A model generated the notes under the pieces. That model saw only the letters and a program-made list of their open reading frames with translations, was not told the DNA's origin and ran no database searches. The position numbers and the translations under genes are program-made. From an uncultured delta proteobacterium (GTDB lineage Bacteria; RBG-13-61-14; DRUE01), in assembly GCA_903930515.1 (NCBI GenBank), contig CAIYYW010000103.1:1-25710 (forward strand): DNA of 25,710 bases, given 5' to 3'. This document shows, piece after piece, positions 8,195-16,038 of this stretch (its first letter is position 1; every line of letters starts with the position of its first letter).

Positions 8195-10293
8195 CTCTTC
8201 CTTAACTCCTCCAGCTCCGCGTCGCTCAGCAGCGGTTTCCAGTCCATATATGCCGGGACCTTAAGATCGAACAACCTCAAAATAGTCGGCGCCAAATCCC
8301 CGATCCAGGCGTTGGTTTGCTTCAGCTTCACGCTGCTGAAGAGCACGCCCGGGACCAGTTCCGGATCAATGCAATGGTCCCCGCTCCAGGACTTGTTGTT
8401 GTCCGAAAAAACCTTCCCGCTCACCGCCCCCAGGGTGCCGTCCCAGTCCATCCGATATCCCACATTGTACCCGACCATCACCTCCGGCGCGTTCTCCACA
8501 TACGGCCCGGACAAACTTTCATAAGCGTCATAAGCCTTGCTCACCGCGACCTCCCCGGTGTCCGGATCTTTCAGACCGGTGAGCTTGTCGCAAAGTTCCT
8601 TCCGGAGCTTCGCCGCCTCCCCCGGATCCACGACCCCGTTCTTCTCGCGGCCCTTGAGGTTCAAGTATATCCCGGACAGGCCCAAGGCATAGGCTTTGGT
8701 TTTGGACCAGTCCACATCTTTGAACATCTCCGCAGAGCCGGAATCGCTCTTGCAAGCCAGGTATCCATTCTTCCAGAGCCAGGAATTGAGGTTGAGGCCC
8801 CGGCGGAAGCTCTTGAACCCGTGATCGCTCATCACCAGAAGGAGATCGCGCTTGCCGAGTTTGGCCAGGACTTTTCCCAGCAGTTCGTCCGAGCGGGTAT
8901 AAACCTCTTCAATCGCGCCCCGGTATTTTTGGGCCTCTGCGCTGTGATAGAGCGGATGCGCCGGGTCCAATCCTCGGAAAAAGGTATGCTGGATCCGGTC
9001 GGTATGATCAAACACGATCGCGAGCAACCCTTTCCTGGTCCGGCTCAGGCAATGGAAAAAGGTCTGCTCCCGCTCCCGGTAATAATCCCAGGTCTGCTTC
9101 AAGAACGCTTCTTCGTCAATCACCCGCTCGTTCAAGGCCCAGGTGTCTTCGGCCAGGCCGAGCGTGGAAAACGGCCCGAGCAGCTTGGCCAGGTAAACGG
9201 AATAAAATCCCGGATGAGAGACCGGCATCGCCGGGTTTTCCGGGTCAAGGTTGAGCGGGGTGAGATACAACTCGGGAGATTCTCCGCCCTTGATCAGCAG
9301 GAATTTACCCAGGCCGGAAACCTTGATCCCGAGTCCGGCATTGAATTTAAACCGGATCCATTCCGAATATTTTTTCTCACCCAGCCGGACCTTCCGGTCC
9401 GGAAGGACCATCAGGAACCCGCCCTTCTTTTCCGGCCGGAGTTCAAAATTTATCCGGAGCTCCTCGCGGTTTTTGCTCAAGGTATTTTCCGGGCCCGGAA
9501 GGTATCCCTTCCAGTTGTTCCCGGATTTCTCCAGGGTCAATTCCAACCCGCCGGTATGTTTCCCGCCCGCGCTTTCCGCCCGCCAGAAGGTGAAGCTGCC
9601 TTGCGAGCCGCGCAAGTCCGGCACGCACATCGCGCTGAGCATCGCGCCGTAGAATTTTTCCGGCGGGAAGGTGATGGGGACGCGGATGATGTGGCTGAAG
9701 ATCCAGTGGTCCCCCAGGATTTTCCAGAAAGTCCGGCTCTTCCGCAAGAGCTGGATCTCCGGCTTCTTTAGCGGGATCAAATATTTTCCCAGCTTCAGGG
9801 TCTTTTGCGGGTCGCGGATCCGGGTGGAACTCAAGACCGGGAGATAGGAGTTGCGGTCCGGGGTAAGGAAGTCAAAGATATTATGCTTGCCCGGATTCAC
9901 CCCGGTGGCGAAGCAGGACCAGGCCACCGGACTCATCGCCGGGAGCGAGGTTTTCAGCCTTTGGAAAGTTCCCTGCTCGGATAGTTTTTTAAAATTGGGA
10001 AGCTTGCCCTCGGCCATCCATTTCTCGGCCAGCATCGGGTCCAAGCCGTCCAGGCCGAGCACAATCACCCGTTTCACAAAGGGCTTATTCCCCTGCTTTT
10101 TCACCTGGATGAACCGGATTACGAACCGGACCGGGAAGATCAATACCGACAGGATCGCGGCGATGATGGCGAAGAAGAAAACCATAAACGATCCCAGGAT
10201 GGCGAAGCCGGCGCCCGGGCCGATGTAGGCATTGGCCGGGAAGCTCAAGAGCAAGGAGATCAGCAAGGCGATTCCCAAGGATTTCTTGGACAT
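8191..10293 (-). CDS. Membrane-anchored AP-superfamily phosphohydrolase/phosphomutase (COG3379 type)
   Basis: This 700-residue paralogue of the next gene begins with a hydrophobic signal-like segment (about 5-20), then AYIGPGAGFAILG and a second membrane helix (about 30-55), then basic residues. The topology is uncertain: it is membrane-anchored, but which face carries the catalytic domain depends on whether the first helix is cleaved. The catalytic part has D82 in VLGLDGLDP, S121 in PAMSPVAW, the D...H element in VFDHTDRIQHTFF, the D-H pair in VMSDHGFKSF, and the final His in GDHCIDP. The YIGPGAG motif between signal and anchor recurs, in my memory, in similar membrane proteins of environmental bacteria. 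The gene has its own promoter-like boxes (10303-10330) and no Shine-Dalgarno sequence, and it leads the run 8191, 6170, 5932, 5033. Substrate unknown. Confidence 0.87.
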   Translation of the reverse strand: MSKKSLGIALLISLLLSFPANAYIGPGAGFAILGSFMVFFFAIIAAILSVLIFPVRFVIRFIQVKKQGNKPFVKRVIVLGLDGLDPMLAEKWMAEGKLPNFKKLSEQGTFQRLKTSLPAMSPVAWSCFATGVNPGKHNIFDFLTPDRNSYLPVLSSTRIRDPQKTLKLGKYLIPLKKPEIQLLRKSRTFWKILGDHWIFSHIIRVPITFPPEKFYGAMLSAMCVPDLRGSQGSFTFWRAESAGGKHTGGLELTLEKSGNNWKGYLPGPENTLSKNREELRINFELRPEKKGGFLMVLPDRKVRLGEKKYSEWIRFKFNAGLGIKVSGLGKFLLIKGGESPELYLTPLNLDPENPAMPVSHPGFYSVYLAKLLGPFSTLGLAEDTWALNERVIDEEAFLKQTWDYYREREQTFFHCLSRTRKGLLAIVFDHTDRIQHTFFRGLDPAHPLYHSAEAQKYRGAIEEVYTRSDELLGKVLAKLGKRDLLLVMSDHGFKSFRRGLNLNSWLWKNGYLACKSDSGSAEMFKDVDWSKTKAYALGLSGIYLNLKGREKNGVVDPGEAAKLRKELCDKLTGLKDPDTGEVAVSKAYDAYESLSGPYVENAPEVMVGYNVGYRMDWDGTLGAVSGKVFSDNNKSWSGDHCIDPELVPGVLFSSVKLKQTNAWIGDLAPTILRLFDLKVPAYMDWKPLLSDAELEELRKR

Positions 10294-10302
10294 TAAATTG
10301 AT

Positions 10303-10330
10303 AGTATAATTGCCAATCCGCTTTTTTCAA
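10303..10330 (-). promoter_or_regulatory. Predicted sigma-70 promoter of the AP-superfamily run
   Basis: TTGAAA (10330-10325, 5 of 6 matches) and TATACT (10308-10303, 5 of 6) are separated by 16 bases. Only nine bases separate the -10 box from the ATG at 10293, so the expected transcript would start about 2-4 bases before the start codon. Confidence 0.6.
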
Positions 10331-10344
10331 AGCCGGGTGATGGC

Positions 10345-10399
10345 GCAGGCTTCCAGCCTGCAAGCAGCGGTCCCGGCTAATTGTGGCGCAGACTTCTCC
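10345..10399 (+). repeat. Intergenic palindrome plus a degenerate direct repeat
   Basis: GCAGGCT, TCC, AGCCTGC at 10345-10361 is a perfect seven-base inverted repeat. The preceding sequence TGGCGCAGGCTTC (10341-10353) recurs with one change as TGGCGCAGACTTC at 10384-10396. The 181-base gap between the acyl-CoA synthetase and AP genes thus holds the AP promoter plus this element. It resembles short dispersed palindromes of environmental genomes, from memory. Confidence 0.4.
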
Positions 10400-10474
10400 G
10401 GCGGATTCGCGGGACGAATTCAATTGACGCCATGCGCGCAGGCAGGATTCCCGGGCCAAAAAAGGTCTGGGCGG

Positions 10475-12301
10475 TTATTCTTCCGGCGGATACATTTCCT
10501 CAATCAGGTTTTGGTATTTTTTCACAATCACCCGCCGTTTTCTTTTCAGGCTGGGGGTGAGTTCTCCGCCTTCCTCGGTGAAGGAGTGGTCAATCAGGCG
10601 GAATTTTTTTATCTGCTCGTACCGGGCCAGCCGCTGATTGGCCAGGTCCACCCGGGACTGGATCAAGGCGACCACCTCCGGATGCTTGATCAGATCGGCA
10701 TTGTCCTTGAACTGGATTCCCTTCCCCTTGGCCCAGGCGGTCAGGGCCTGGAACTCGGGCACCACCAGGGCGGAGACGAATTTCTGTCCGTCCCCGACCA
10801 GGGTGACCTGCTCAATATAGGGGTCGGTGTTAAATTCTCCCTCAATCGGCTGGGGCGCCACATATTTCCCGCCGCTGGTCTTGAACAATTCCTTCTTCCG
10901 GTCCGTAATCGTGAGATAACCTTCCTCGTCCAGAAAACCGATGTCGCCGGTTTTGAAAAAGCCGTCCTCGGTGAAAATCTCCTTGTTGGCTTCGGGATTA
11001 TTCCAGTATCCTTTCATCACCTGGGGCCCCTTGACCAGAATCTCTCCGTCCTCCGCGATCTTTTCAATCACGCCCAAAAGCGGTTTTCCGCAGGTGCCCA
11101 GCTTGCAGTTCTTGGGGGTGGACGCGTTGATGATCGGGCTGGTCTCGGTCAGTCCGAATCCCTGGAACAGGTTGATCCCCATTGCCCCGAAGAATACGAT
11201 CAGGTCGGGGTTGATCGGACCGCCCCCGGTGGAGCATAACCTCAAGCGGTCCAGGCCGGCCTTTTTCCGGATCAGGTTGAAAAGCGGCTTGGTCATTTTC
11301 TGCTTGAGCCGCAAGGAAACCGGCACCGGCTTGTTTTCGTTTTTAAGCAGGAACGCTTTGCTCCCGACCGCAATCCCCCATTTGAAATATTTCTGTATAA
11401 TCGGAGGCCTCTCCCGGAGCAGGGTATTGATCTGGACATAAAGTTTTTCCCACAGACGCGGCACCGAGTTCATCACCGTGGGTCTGATCTTCTGCAGGCC
11501 CCACTTGATCTCATCGCTCTGGAGCGAGTCCAGCACCGCGAGCACCCCGGGCACATAGCCGGCTCCGAGCAGGTCCGCGGAGAACCCGTAGGAATGACAC
11601 ATCGGGAGATGGGCGAGCCAGACATCCTCGGGTGTGAAATTCATCTCCGAGGTCACGCTGCGCTGACTCACCACATTGGAATGAGAAAGCATCACTCCCT
11701 TGGGCCGGCCGGTGGTGCCGGAGGTGTAGATCAGGGCCACCAGGTCGTCTGGAACCGTCTTCTCCACCAGCTTCTCCACCTCCGAATCCAGGCGCCGGTT
11801 CTTTTGGCCCAACTCCATAAGCTCGTCAAAGCCGATCACGATCGGGTCCGGCTTCTGGTCCATCTGATCAAACACGATCACCTTTTCCAGGGTCTTCACC
11901 CGGTCTTTGACCGCCAGAACTTTCGGAAGCTGTTCCTTGCCGCAAAAGCAGAACCGTGCCCCGGAATCGTGAAGAATCCACCAGACATCGTCCTCCTTGC
12001 TGGTGGGATAGATCGGGACAAAGGTCCCGCGCAGACAGATCGGAGTGTGGGCCGCGAAGATCCAGCGCGGCCGGTTGGGGGAAAAAACCGCGGCCCGGTC
12101 AAATTCCTTGAACCCGAGCGTGAGCAGGGCGTTGCACAGGTCGCGGATGATCCGCTCCCCTTCTCCCCAAGTTAAAGTATGAAGCTGGTCGGTCCGTTTC
12201 CCCTGCCGGTCGTAGCGGGAGATCAGATAGGGCTTGTCCGGGTATTTGAGCGCGTTATTGAGCGCGGTTCCGGATACGGTCTGGTCACTGAAAGTTTTCA
12301 T
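10475..12301 (-). CDS. Long-chain acyl-CoA synthetase (AMP-forming ligase)
   Basis: The enzyme activates a fatty acid with ATP and CoA through an acyl-adenylate, in the cytoplasm or at the membrane surface. The 608-residue protein shows the P-loop-like motif at 191-207 (IYTSGTTGRPKGVMLSH). It also has GFGLTETSPI at 381-390, TGDIG with D453, and the hinge region TDRKKELFKTSGGKY (467-480). A C-terminal Lys-rich stretch (PSLKRKRRVIVKKY) probably contains the catalytic Lys. Length and the YVAPQPIE sequence fit the FadD15/FAA1-like long-chain branch better than short-chain acetyl-CoA synthetases. The ATG at 12301 is one base from the rimO stop, and its AAGGGG Shine-Dalgarno sequence lies inside the end of rimO, so translation is coupled. 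It is the last gene of the barrel-rodA-rimO run. Chain-length preference cannot be read from the sequence. Confidence 0.9.
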   Translation of the reverse strand: MKTFSDQTVSGTALNNALKYPDKPYLISRYDRQGKRTDQLHTLTWGEGERIIRDLCNALLTLGFKEFDRAAVFSPNRPRWIFAAHTPICLRGTFVPIYPTSKEDDVWWILHDSGARFCFCGKEQLPKVLAVKDRVKTLEKVIVFDQMDQKPDPIVIGFDELMELGQKNRRLDSEVEKLVEKTVPDDLVALIYTSGTTGRPKGVMLSHSNVVSQRSVTSEMNFTPEDVWLAHLPMCHSYGFSADLLGAGYVPGVLAVLDSLQSDEIKWGLQKIRPTVMNSVPRLWEKLYVQINTLLRERPPIIQKYFKWGIAVGSKAFLLKNENKPVPVSLRLKQKMTKPLFNLIRKKAGLDRLRLCSTGGGPINPDLIVFFGAMGINLFQGFGLTETSPIINASTPKNCKLGTCGKPLLGVIEKIAEDGEILVKGPQVMKGYWNNPEANKEIFTEDGFFKTGDIGFLDEEGYLTITDRKKELFKTSGGKYVAPQPIEGEFNTDPYIEQVTLVGDGQKFVSALVVPEFQALTAWAKGKGIQFKDNADLIKHPEVVALIQSRVDLANQRLARYEQIKKFRLIDHSFTEEGGELTPSLKRKRRVIVKKYQNLIEEMYPPEE

Positions 12302-12302
12302 T

Positions 12303-13643
12303 TCATCCCCTTAAAATTTTTTCCCCGATTAAATCCAGCCCCTGGCTGTTGATGATCCGGACGGGGTAAAATTTACCCGGCTCAAATTTCCCGGTCAGTT
12401 GGACTACGCCGTCAAGTTCATAGGCCTGACCCTGGCTCCGGCCTTGAGATTCGTACCCCAGATCACTTCCGCCATCCACCAATACTTCCAATACCTTATT
12501 TATCTTAGCCTGACTTTTCGCTTCTGCCAACTCCAGCCAGAACATTTCCAAATCTTCCTTACGTTCCCGCGCGACCCGTTCCGGGATCTGCCCCTTCAGC
12601 CTGCCCGCCTGGGCCTGCGCTTCCCTGGAAAAGCTGAACACCCCCAGCCATTCAAATCCGGCTTCTTCAATAAAATCCAATAATTCCTGAAAGTCAATTT
12701 CACGCTCGCCCGGAAAACCGACCATTGCGGTCCCGCGCAAACAGGCCTCCGGGATTTCGGCGCGGATTTTTTCCACCAATCCCCGGATGGTTTCCGCGTT
12801 CGCTTTCCGTCCCATCGCTTTCAGCACCCGGTCGGAGATATGCTGGAAGGGCAGGTCTATATATTTGCAAATCCTTTTTTCGGTCCGGATCGCCTCCAAA
12901 AGCTCATCCGAAATCCCTTCGGGGTTGAGGTAAAAGAGCCTCAGCCAGGGGATTGAGGTTTCAGCCAGCAGCCGCTCAATCAGCTCCGGCAGGCTGGAAT
13001 CAATGTCCTTGCCGTATTCGCATAAGTCCTGGGCCACCAGGTTCAATTCCCTGACCCCGGAGCGCTCCAGAAATTTAGCCTCCGTGAGCAGCTTGTCCAA
13101 AGGCTCGCTCCGGAACCGGCCCCGGATCTTCGGGATCACGCAGAAGCGGCAGCCCTGGTCGCATCCCTCGGAGATTTTCAAATAGGAGAGATGCCGGGGG
13201 GTGGTGATGAGCCGGGGAGCGGGCTTGGACGAGGCTTTAAGTCCGCGGCCGAGATGTAGGGAGATTTTTTTATCCAACTGATCCATTTCCGAGAATTTCA
13301 CCCAGAGATCCACTTCGGGGATTGCTTGGGCCAGCTCCTTCTGGTTCAGTTCCACCATACATCCGGCGACGATGATGTTTTTTATCTCGCCCTTCTTCTT
13401 CCGCTCCACCGCAAAAAGGATTTGCTCAATGGTTTCTTGTTTAGCCGGCCCGATGAAGCCGCAGGAATTGATCAGGAGTATTTCCGCGCCCTGCCCGGAT
13501 GGAACCGGCTTTAAGCCCTTGCTTTTCAAGATCGCGAGCGCGCGCTCGGTATCCACCAGGTTCTTGTCGCAGCCCAGGCTGATGAATTCAATGGTTCCGG
13601 CTTTCGGTTTCGGCCTAGAAGACATATCTTCGCATCCCGACAT
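12303..13643 (-). CDS. rimO: Ribosomal protein S12 methylthiotransferase RimO
   Basis: RimO is a radical-SAM enzyme that methylthiolates an aspartate of ribosomal protein S12. The 446-residue product has an N-terminal cluster domain with C25 (SLGCDKN), C61 (NSCGF) and C95 (AGCMVE). The radical-SAM triplet C161xxxC165xxC168 (SEGCDQGCRFCVIPKIRGR) and a C-terminal TRAM-type domain (about 380-446) follow. SLGCDKNLVDTE and CVIPKIRGRFRS fit RimO better than the tRNA enzyme MiaB. The listed ATG at 13643 overlaps the end of rodA by 29 bases. A second in-frame ATG at 13625 gives a protein six residues shorter and an 11-base overlap. Neither has a strong Shine-Dalgarno sequence, and the shorter start is equally plausible. 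Confidence 0.92.
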   Translation of the reverse strand: MSGCEDMSSRPKPKAGTIEFISLGCDKNLVDTERALAILKSKGLKPVPSGQGAEILLINSCGFIGPAKQETIEQILFAVERKKKGEIKNIIVAGCMVELNQKELAQAIPEVDLWVKFSEMDQLDKKISLHLGRGLKASSKPAPRLITTPRHLSYLKISEGCDQGCRFCVIPKIRGRFRSEPLDKLLTEAKFLERSGVRELNLVAQDLCEYGKDIDSSLPELIERLLAETSIPWLRLFYLNPEGISDELLEAIRTEKRICKYIDLPFQHISDRVLKAMGRKANAETIRGLVEKIRAEIPEACLRGTAMVGFPGEREIDFQELLDFIEEAGFEWLGVFSFSREAQAQAGRLKGQIPERVARERKEDLEMFWLELAEAKSQAKINKVLEVLVDGGSDLGYESQGRSQGQAYELDGVVQLTGKFEPGKFYPVRIINSQGLDLIGEKILRG

Positions 13644-14712
13644 TGAGGGTCAGGCCGAGCATCATAAACAAGACCAGCAGGTGGGAGCCGCCGTAGCTGA
13701 AAAAAGGAAGGGGCACGCCGATCACGGGGAACCATCCCGAGATCATCAGCAGGTTGACGATGAAATGAGCGAAGATAACCATTACCGTGCCCAGCGCCAT
13801 CATCACTCCCAGCCGGTCCTTGGACTCGGCCGCGATCCAGATGCCCCGGATCAGCACTAACAAATAAAGGAGCAAGACCGGGACCACCCCGAGCAGGAAT
13901 CCCCATTCCTCGGCCCAGACCGAGAAGGTGAAATCGGTATGCTGTTCGGGCAGGTACCGGAGCATATTTTGCGAGCCTTTTCTCCAGCCCTTGCCGAAGA
14001 CGCCTCCGGACCCGATCGCGGTTTTGGACTGGAGCAGGTTGTAGCCGGCCCCCAGCGGGTCCTTATTGGGATAGATAAAAGTCAGGATCCGGTTTTTCTG
14101 ATGAGGCTTGAGCACATATTTCCAGCCCGCGGGAACGCTCAGGATGACCAGGATCGCCAGCAGCGCCACCAGCTTCCAGCGGATGCCGATAAAGATCAGG
14201 AGCCCGGCTCCGAACATCAGGAAGATCAGGGTGGTCCCCAGATCCGGCTCCAGGGCGGTCAGTCCGGCCGGGATCAAAATCAGCAGGAGCGGGTAGAGGG
14301 TTTCCCGGAGCCCCATCGGCCGGGAGGATTCGCGCTTCTGATAAAAGCGCGCCAGCATCATCACCACCGCCAGCTTGGCCGGCTCGCTCGGCTGGAGGCG
14401 GAAGCCGTGGAACACCAGCCAGGATCGGGAATGATGTATTTCCGGCCCCAGGAACAGGACGGCTCCCAGCAGGCCGACGCAGGCCAGATAAAAAGGGATG
14501 GCCAGGGCCTGGAAGCGGTGATAGTCAATCGCCATCATCACCGACATCGCGATCAGGCTGACCCCGAACCAGAGCAACTGATCCTTCCAGACCCCGCTCT
14601 CGCCGGCGGAGCTTCGGAGGTTTAAGATTCCGAGCAGGAACAGCGACCCGATCAGGATGATGAAGACTAAATCCAGGTTCTTGACCAGCCGTCGCTCAAT
14701 CGCGATGATCAT
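13615..14712 (-). CDS. rodA: Rod-shape peptidoglycan polymerase RodA (SEDS family)
   Basis: RodA is the integral-membrane SEDS glycosyltransferase that polymerises lipid II during side-wall growth with a class B penicillin-binding protein. The 365-residue product has about ten hydrophobic segments. SEDS hallmarks are visible: LQPSEPAKLAVVMMLA, ALEPDLGTTLIFL with the essential Asp, and AIGSGGVFGKGW followed by YLPEQHTDFTFSVWAEEWGF. The C-terminal PFFSYGGSHL segment is also typical. The absence of a cell-division context and the VFGKGW/LPEQHTDF wording favour RodA over FtsW. The ATG at 14712 is one base from the stop of the upstream barrel gene and lacks a clear Shine-Dalgarno sequence, so it depends on coupling. 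No PBP2, mreB, mreC or mreD gene lies beside it, which is unusual for rodA. Confidence 0.92.
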   Translation of the reverse strand: MIIAIERRLVKNLDLVFIILIGSLFLLGILNLRSSAGESGVWKDQLLWFGVSLIAMSVMMAIDYHRFQALAIPFYLACVGLLGAVLFLGPEIHHSRSWLVFHGFRLQPSEPAKLAVVMMLARFYQKRESSRPMGLRETLYPLLLILIPAGLTALEPDLGTTLIFLMFGAGLLIFIGIRWKLVALLAILVILSVPAGWKYVLKPHQKNRILTFIYPNKDPLGAGYNLLQSKTAIGSGGVFGKGWRKGSQNMLRYLPEQHTDFTFSVWAEEWGFLLGVVPVLLLYLLVLIRGIWIAAESKDRLGVMMALGTVMVIFAHFIVNLLMISGWFPVIGVPLPFFSYGGSHLLVLFMMLGLTLNVGMRRYVF

Positions 14713-14713
14713 T

Positions 14714-15217
14714 TTAGAACAGGTAGTTCACTCCCAGGAACAGCCCGACATAAATCTCTTCCGAGATGTTGAAGAGCAAATTCCCGTCCAGGGAAAGGTT
14801 GTCGTTGAGCTTGAATTCCATACCGCCCCCCACCGGGAACAGGTAGGTGGTCTTCTGGTCCCCGTTGAACAAGTGCTCATCCTGGAACTGGACAAAGCCG
14901 ATCCCGACCTCGCCGTAGGGACGGACCACTTTGCTGCCGGACAGGACCGCGTTGTATTTCACCATCCCGGCCACGCCGAAAATATGATCCTTGTCCTTGA
15001 ACGCATACTGGAGCAGGGGAGACACCGAGATTTCATCCGTGATGTAGTAATTGACATTCGCCTGAATTCCGTAGAGGGTGGGGTCCTCCGTGATCCCCAA
15101 GCCACCGCCCACCGTCCAGTGTCCCTGCCGCTCCAAAAACTTTTGCGCGAACACCGGCCGGGAAAAAAGCAAGGCGGCCAACCCCATTCCGATCAAGATC
15201 AGCTTCTGCTTCCGCAT
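14714..15217 (-). CDS. Predicted outer-membrane beta-barrel protein
   Basis: The 167-residue protein begins with a signal peptide (MRKQKLILIG... to PVFAQ). It continues with alternating, glycine- and aromatic-rich strands: GHWTVGGGLGIT, GIQANVNYYI, RPYGEVGIGFVQF, and a final VGLFLGVNYLF ending in Phe. A terminal Phe strand is the usual outer-membrane insertion signal. It looks like a small eight-stranded barrel of the OmpW/OmpA-like or OMP_b-brl type; the exact family is unknown. The ATG at 15217 is chosen because AAGGAGG (15230-15224) lies six bases before it. A longer reading from 15262 would overlap the preceding gene and move the signal peptide inwards. It follows a second barrel gene by 20 bases and precedes rodA by one base. 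Confidence 0.8.
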   Translation of the reverse strand: MRKQKLILIGMGLAALLFSRPVFAQKFLERQGHWTVGGGLGITEDPTLYGIQANVNYYITDEISVSPLLQYAFKDKDHIFGVAGMVKYNAVLSGSKVVRPYGEVGIGFVQFQDEHLFNGDQKTTYLFPVGGGMEFKLNDNLSLDGNLLFNISEEIYVGLFLGVNYLF

Positions 15218-15223
15218 CTTCTT

Positions 15224-15230
15224 CCTCCTT
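15224..15230 (-). promoter_or_regulatory. Shine-Dalgarno sequence deciding the start of the second barrel gene
   Basis: AAGGAGG with a six-base spacer before the ATG at 15217. It fixes the start at the signal peptide rather than at 15262. Confidence 0.75.
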
Positions 15231-15237
15231 TGTCCGA

Positions 15238-15873
15238 TCAATAAATCCGAACCTTGACCCACGCTCCCCCGATCACGATCCAGCTATTGGCCAGTTTATC
15301 ATAATCCAGGTAAACATTTCCAGCCGGGTCTATATCCGCCCGCTTTTCCAGCCGCTCATTCAGGGGATAGTAAAACGGCTCCGCATACAGCCCGACCGAG
15401 AGCCAGGGCTGGATCGGATATTCCACATCCATCAGCAAATAATAAATCGGGCTGTCGCCGTTCCGGTTGTTGAATACATCCGACTTGATCCACCAGCCCT
15501 CATAACCTAGTCCGGCGCCGAAGCCGAAATCCAGGAAAAAATCCCAGGCCGGCTGATACCGCACCCCGACCGTGCCGATCAGGGAGGTCCAATCCGGGAG
15601 GGTTTCGCTCTTCGGCTCTCCCGCTTCCTTCACCACAACCCGATATTGGCTCATCAGATAGGAGATATTCACATCCAGGGTGGAGGTGTCATTCAGCCAG
15701 TAACTATAACCGAGGGAATAGGCGGAAGTGTTTTCCAGACGGTTAAACCCGACCTGACCCTCGCCCAATCCTCCCCCGGCCGTGATGTCCATCTGCCGGT
15801 ACCGTCCCTGGGCAAAAGCCGGGCCGGACAGCAGCGCCAACAAGAAAATCCCGCTCAAAATATTTTTCCGCAT
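15238..15873 (-). CDS. Predicted outer-membrane beta-barrel protein
   Basis: The 211-residue protein has a clear signal peptide (MRKNILSGIFLLALLSGPAFA, cleavage likely after AFA). Amphipathic strands follow, rich in Tyr, Trp and Gly: TAGGGLGEGQVGF, YSLGYSYWL, WDFFLDFGFGAGLGYEG, WLSVGLYAEPFYY. The last strand ends in VKVRIY, with an aromatic terminal residue as in outer-membrane porin-like proteins. No named family is recognised. It is the first gene of the run ending in the acyl-CoA synthetase. Its leader has a GGAAAGG-type Shine-Dalgarno sequence and a well-placed promoter at 15890-15918. It shares only a general layout with the next barrel gene; the two sequences are not close copies. Confidence 0.78.
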   Translation of the reverse strand: MRKNILSGIFLLALLSGPAFAQGRYRQMDITAGGGLGEGQVGFNRLENTSAYSLGYSYWLNDTSTLDVNISYLMSQYRVVVKEAGEPKSETLPDWTSLIGTVGVRYQPAWDFFLDFGFGAGLGYEGWWIKSDVFNNRNGDSPIYYLLMDVEYPIQPWLSVGLYAEPFYYPLNERLEKRADIDPAGNVYLDYDKLANSWIVIGGAWVKVRIY

Positions 15874-15889
15874 CTTTTCCTTTCCACTT

Positions 15890-15918
15890 ATTTAAATGGA
15901 TTATGACCGGGCTGTCAA
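15890..15918 (-). promoter_or_regulatory. Sigma-70 type promoter of the barrel-barrel-rodA-rimO-acyl-CoA synthetase run
   Basis: Perfect TTGACA (15918-15913), 17-base spacer, TTAAAT (15895-15890, 4 of 6). The start would fall near 15883, leaving a short leader that contains the Shine-Dalgarno sequence of the first barrel gene. No other strong promoter is seen until 10330. Confidence 0.65.
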
Positions 15919-16003
15919 GGAAAGGTTCCGGAGGCGGTCTAACCTATTTTCCAAAACCATTCCCGCGGGCAGGCGCTGAAAATAAAAATTGAATTCCGGG
16001 TTT

Positions 16004-16016
16004 GCGCCGGAGGCGC
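16004..16016 (-). repeat. Short GC-rich palindrome downstream of the cupin gene
   Basis: GCGCC, TCC, GGCGC (minus strand) is a perfect five-base stem with a three-base loop in the 165-base gap between the cupin stop and the barrel promoter. A T-rich tract (AATTTTTATTTT) follows only about fifteen bases later. It could be a weak terminator or just a palindrome. Confidence 0.3.
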
Positions 16017-16038
16017 TTTGGATTGCGGAGGTCTGGGC

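Noticed and set aside
8317-9771. Long plus-strand open frame (about 480 codons) opposite the membrane AP-superfamily gene
   Set aside because: It is the complement of a clearly conserved enzyme, its translation is rich in Pro, Arg, His and Gln with no recognisable motif, and no Shine-Dalgarno sequence or promoter precedes it.
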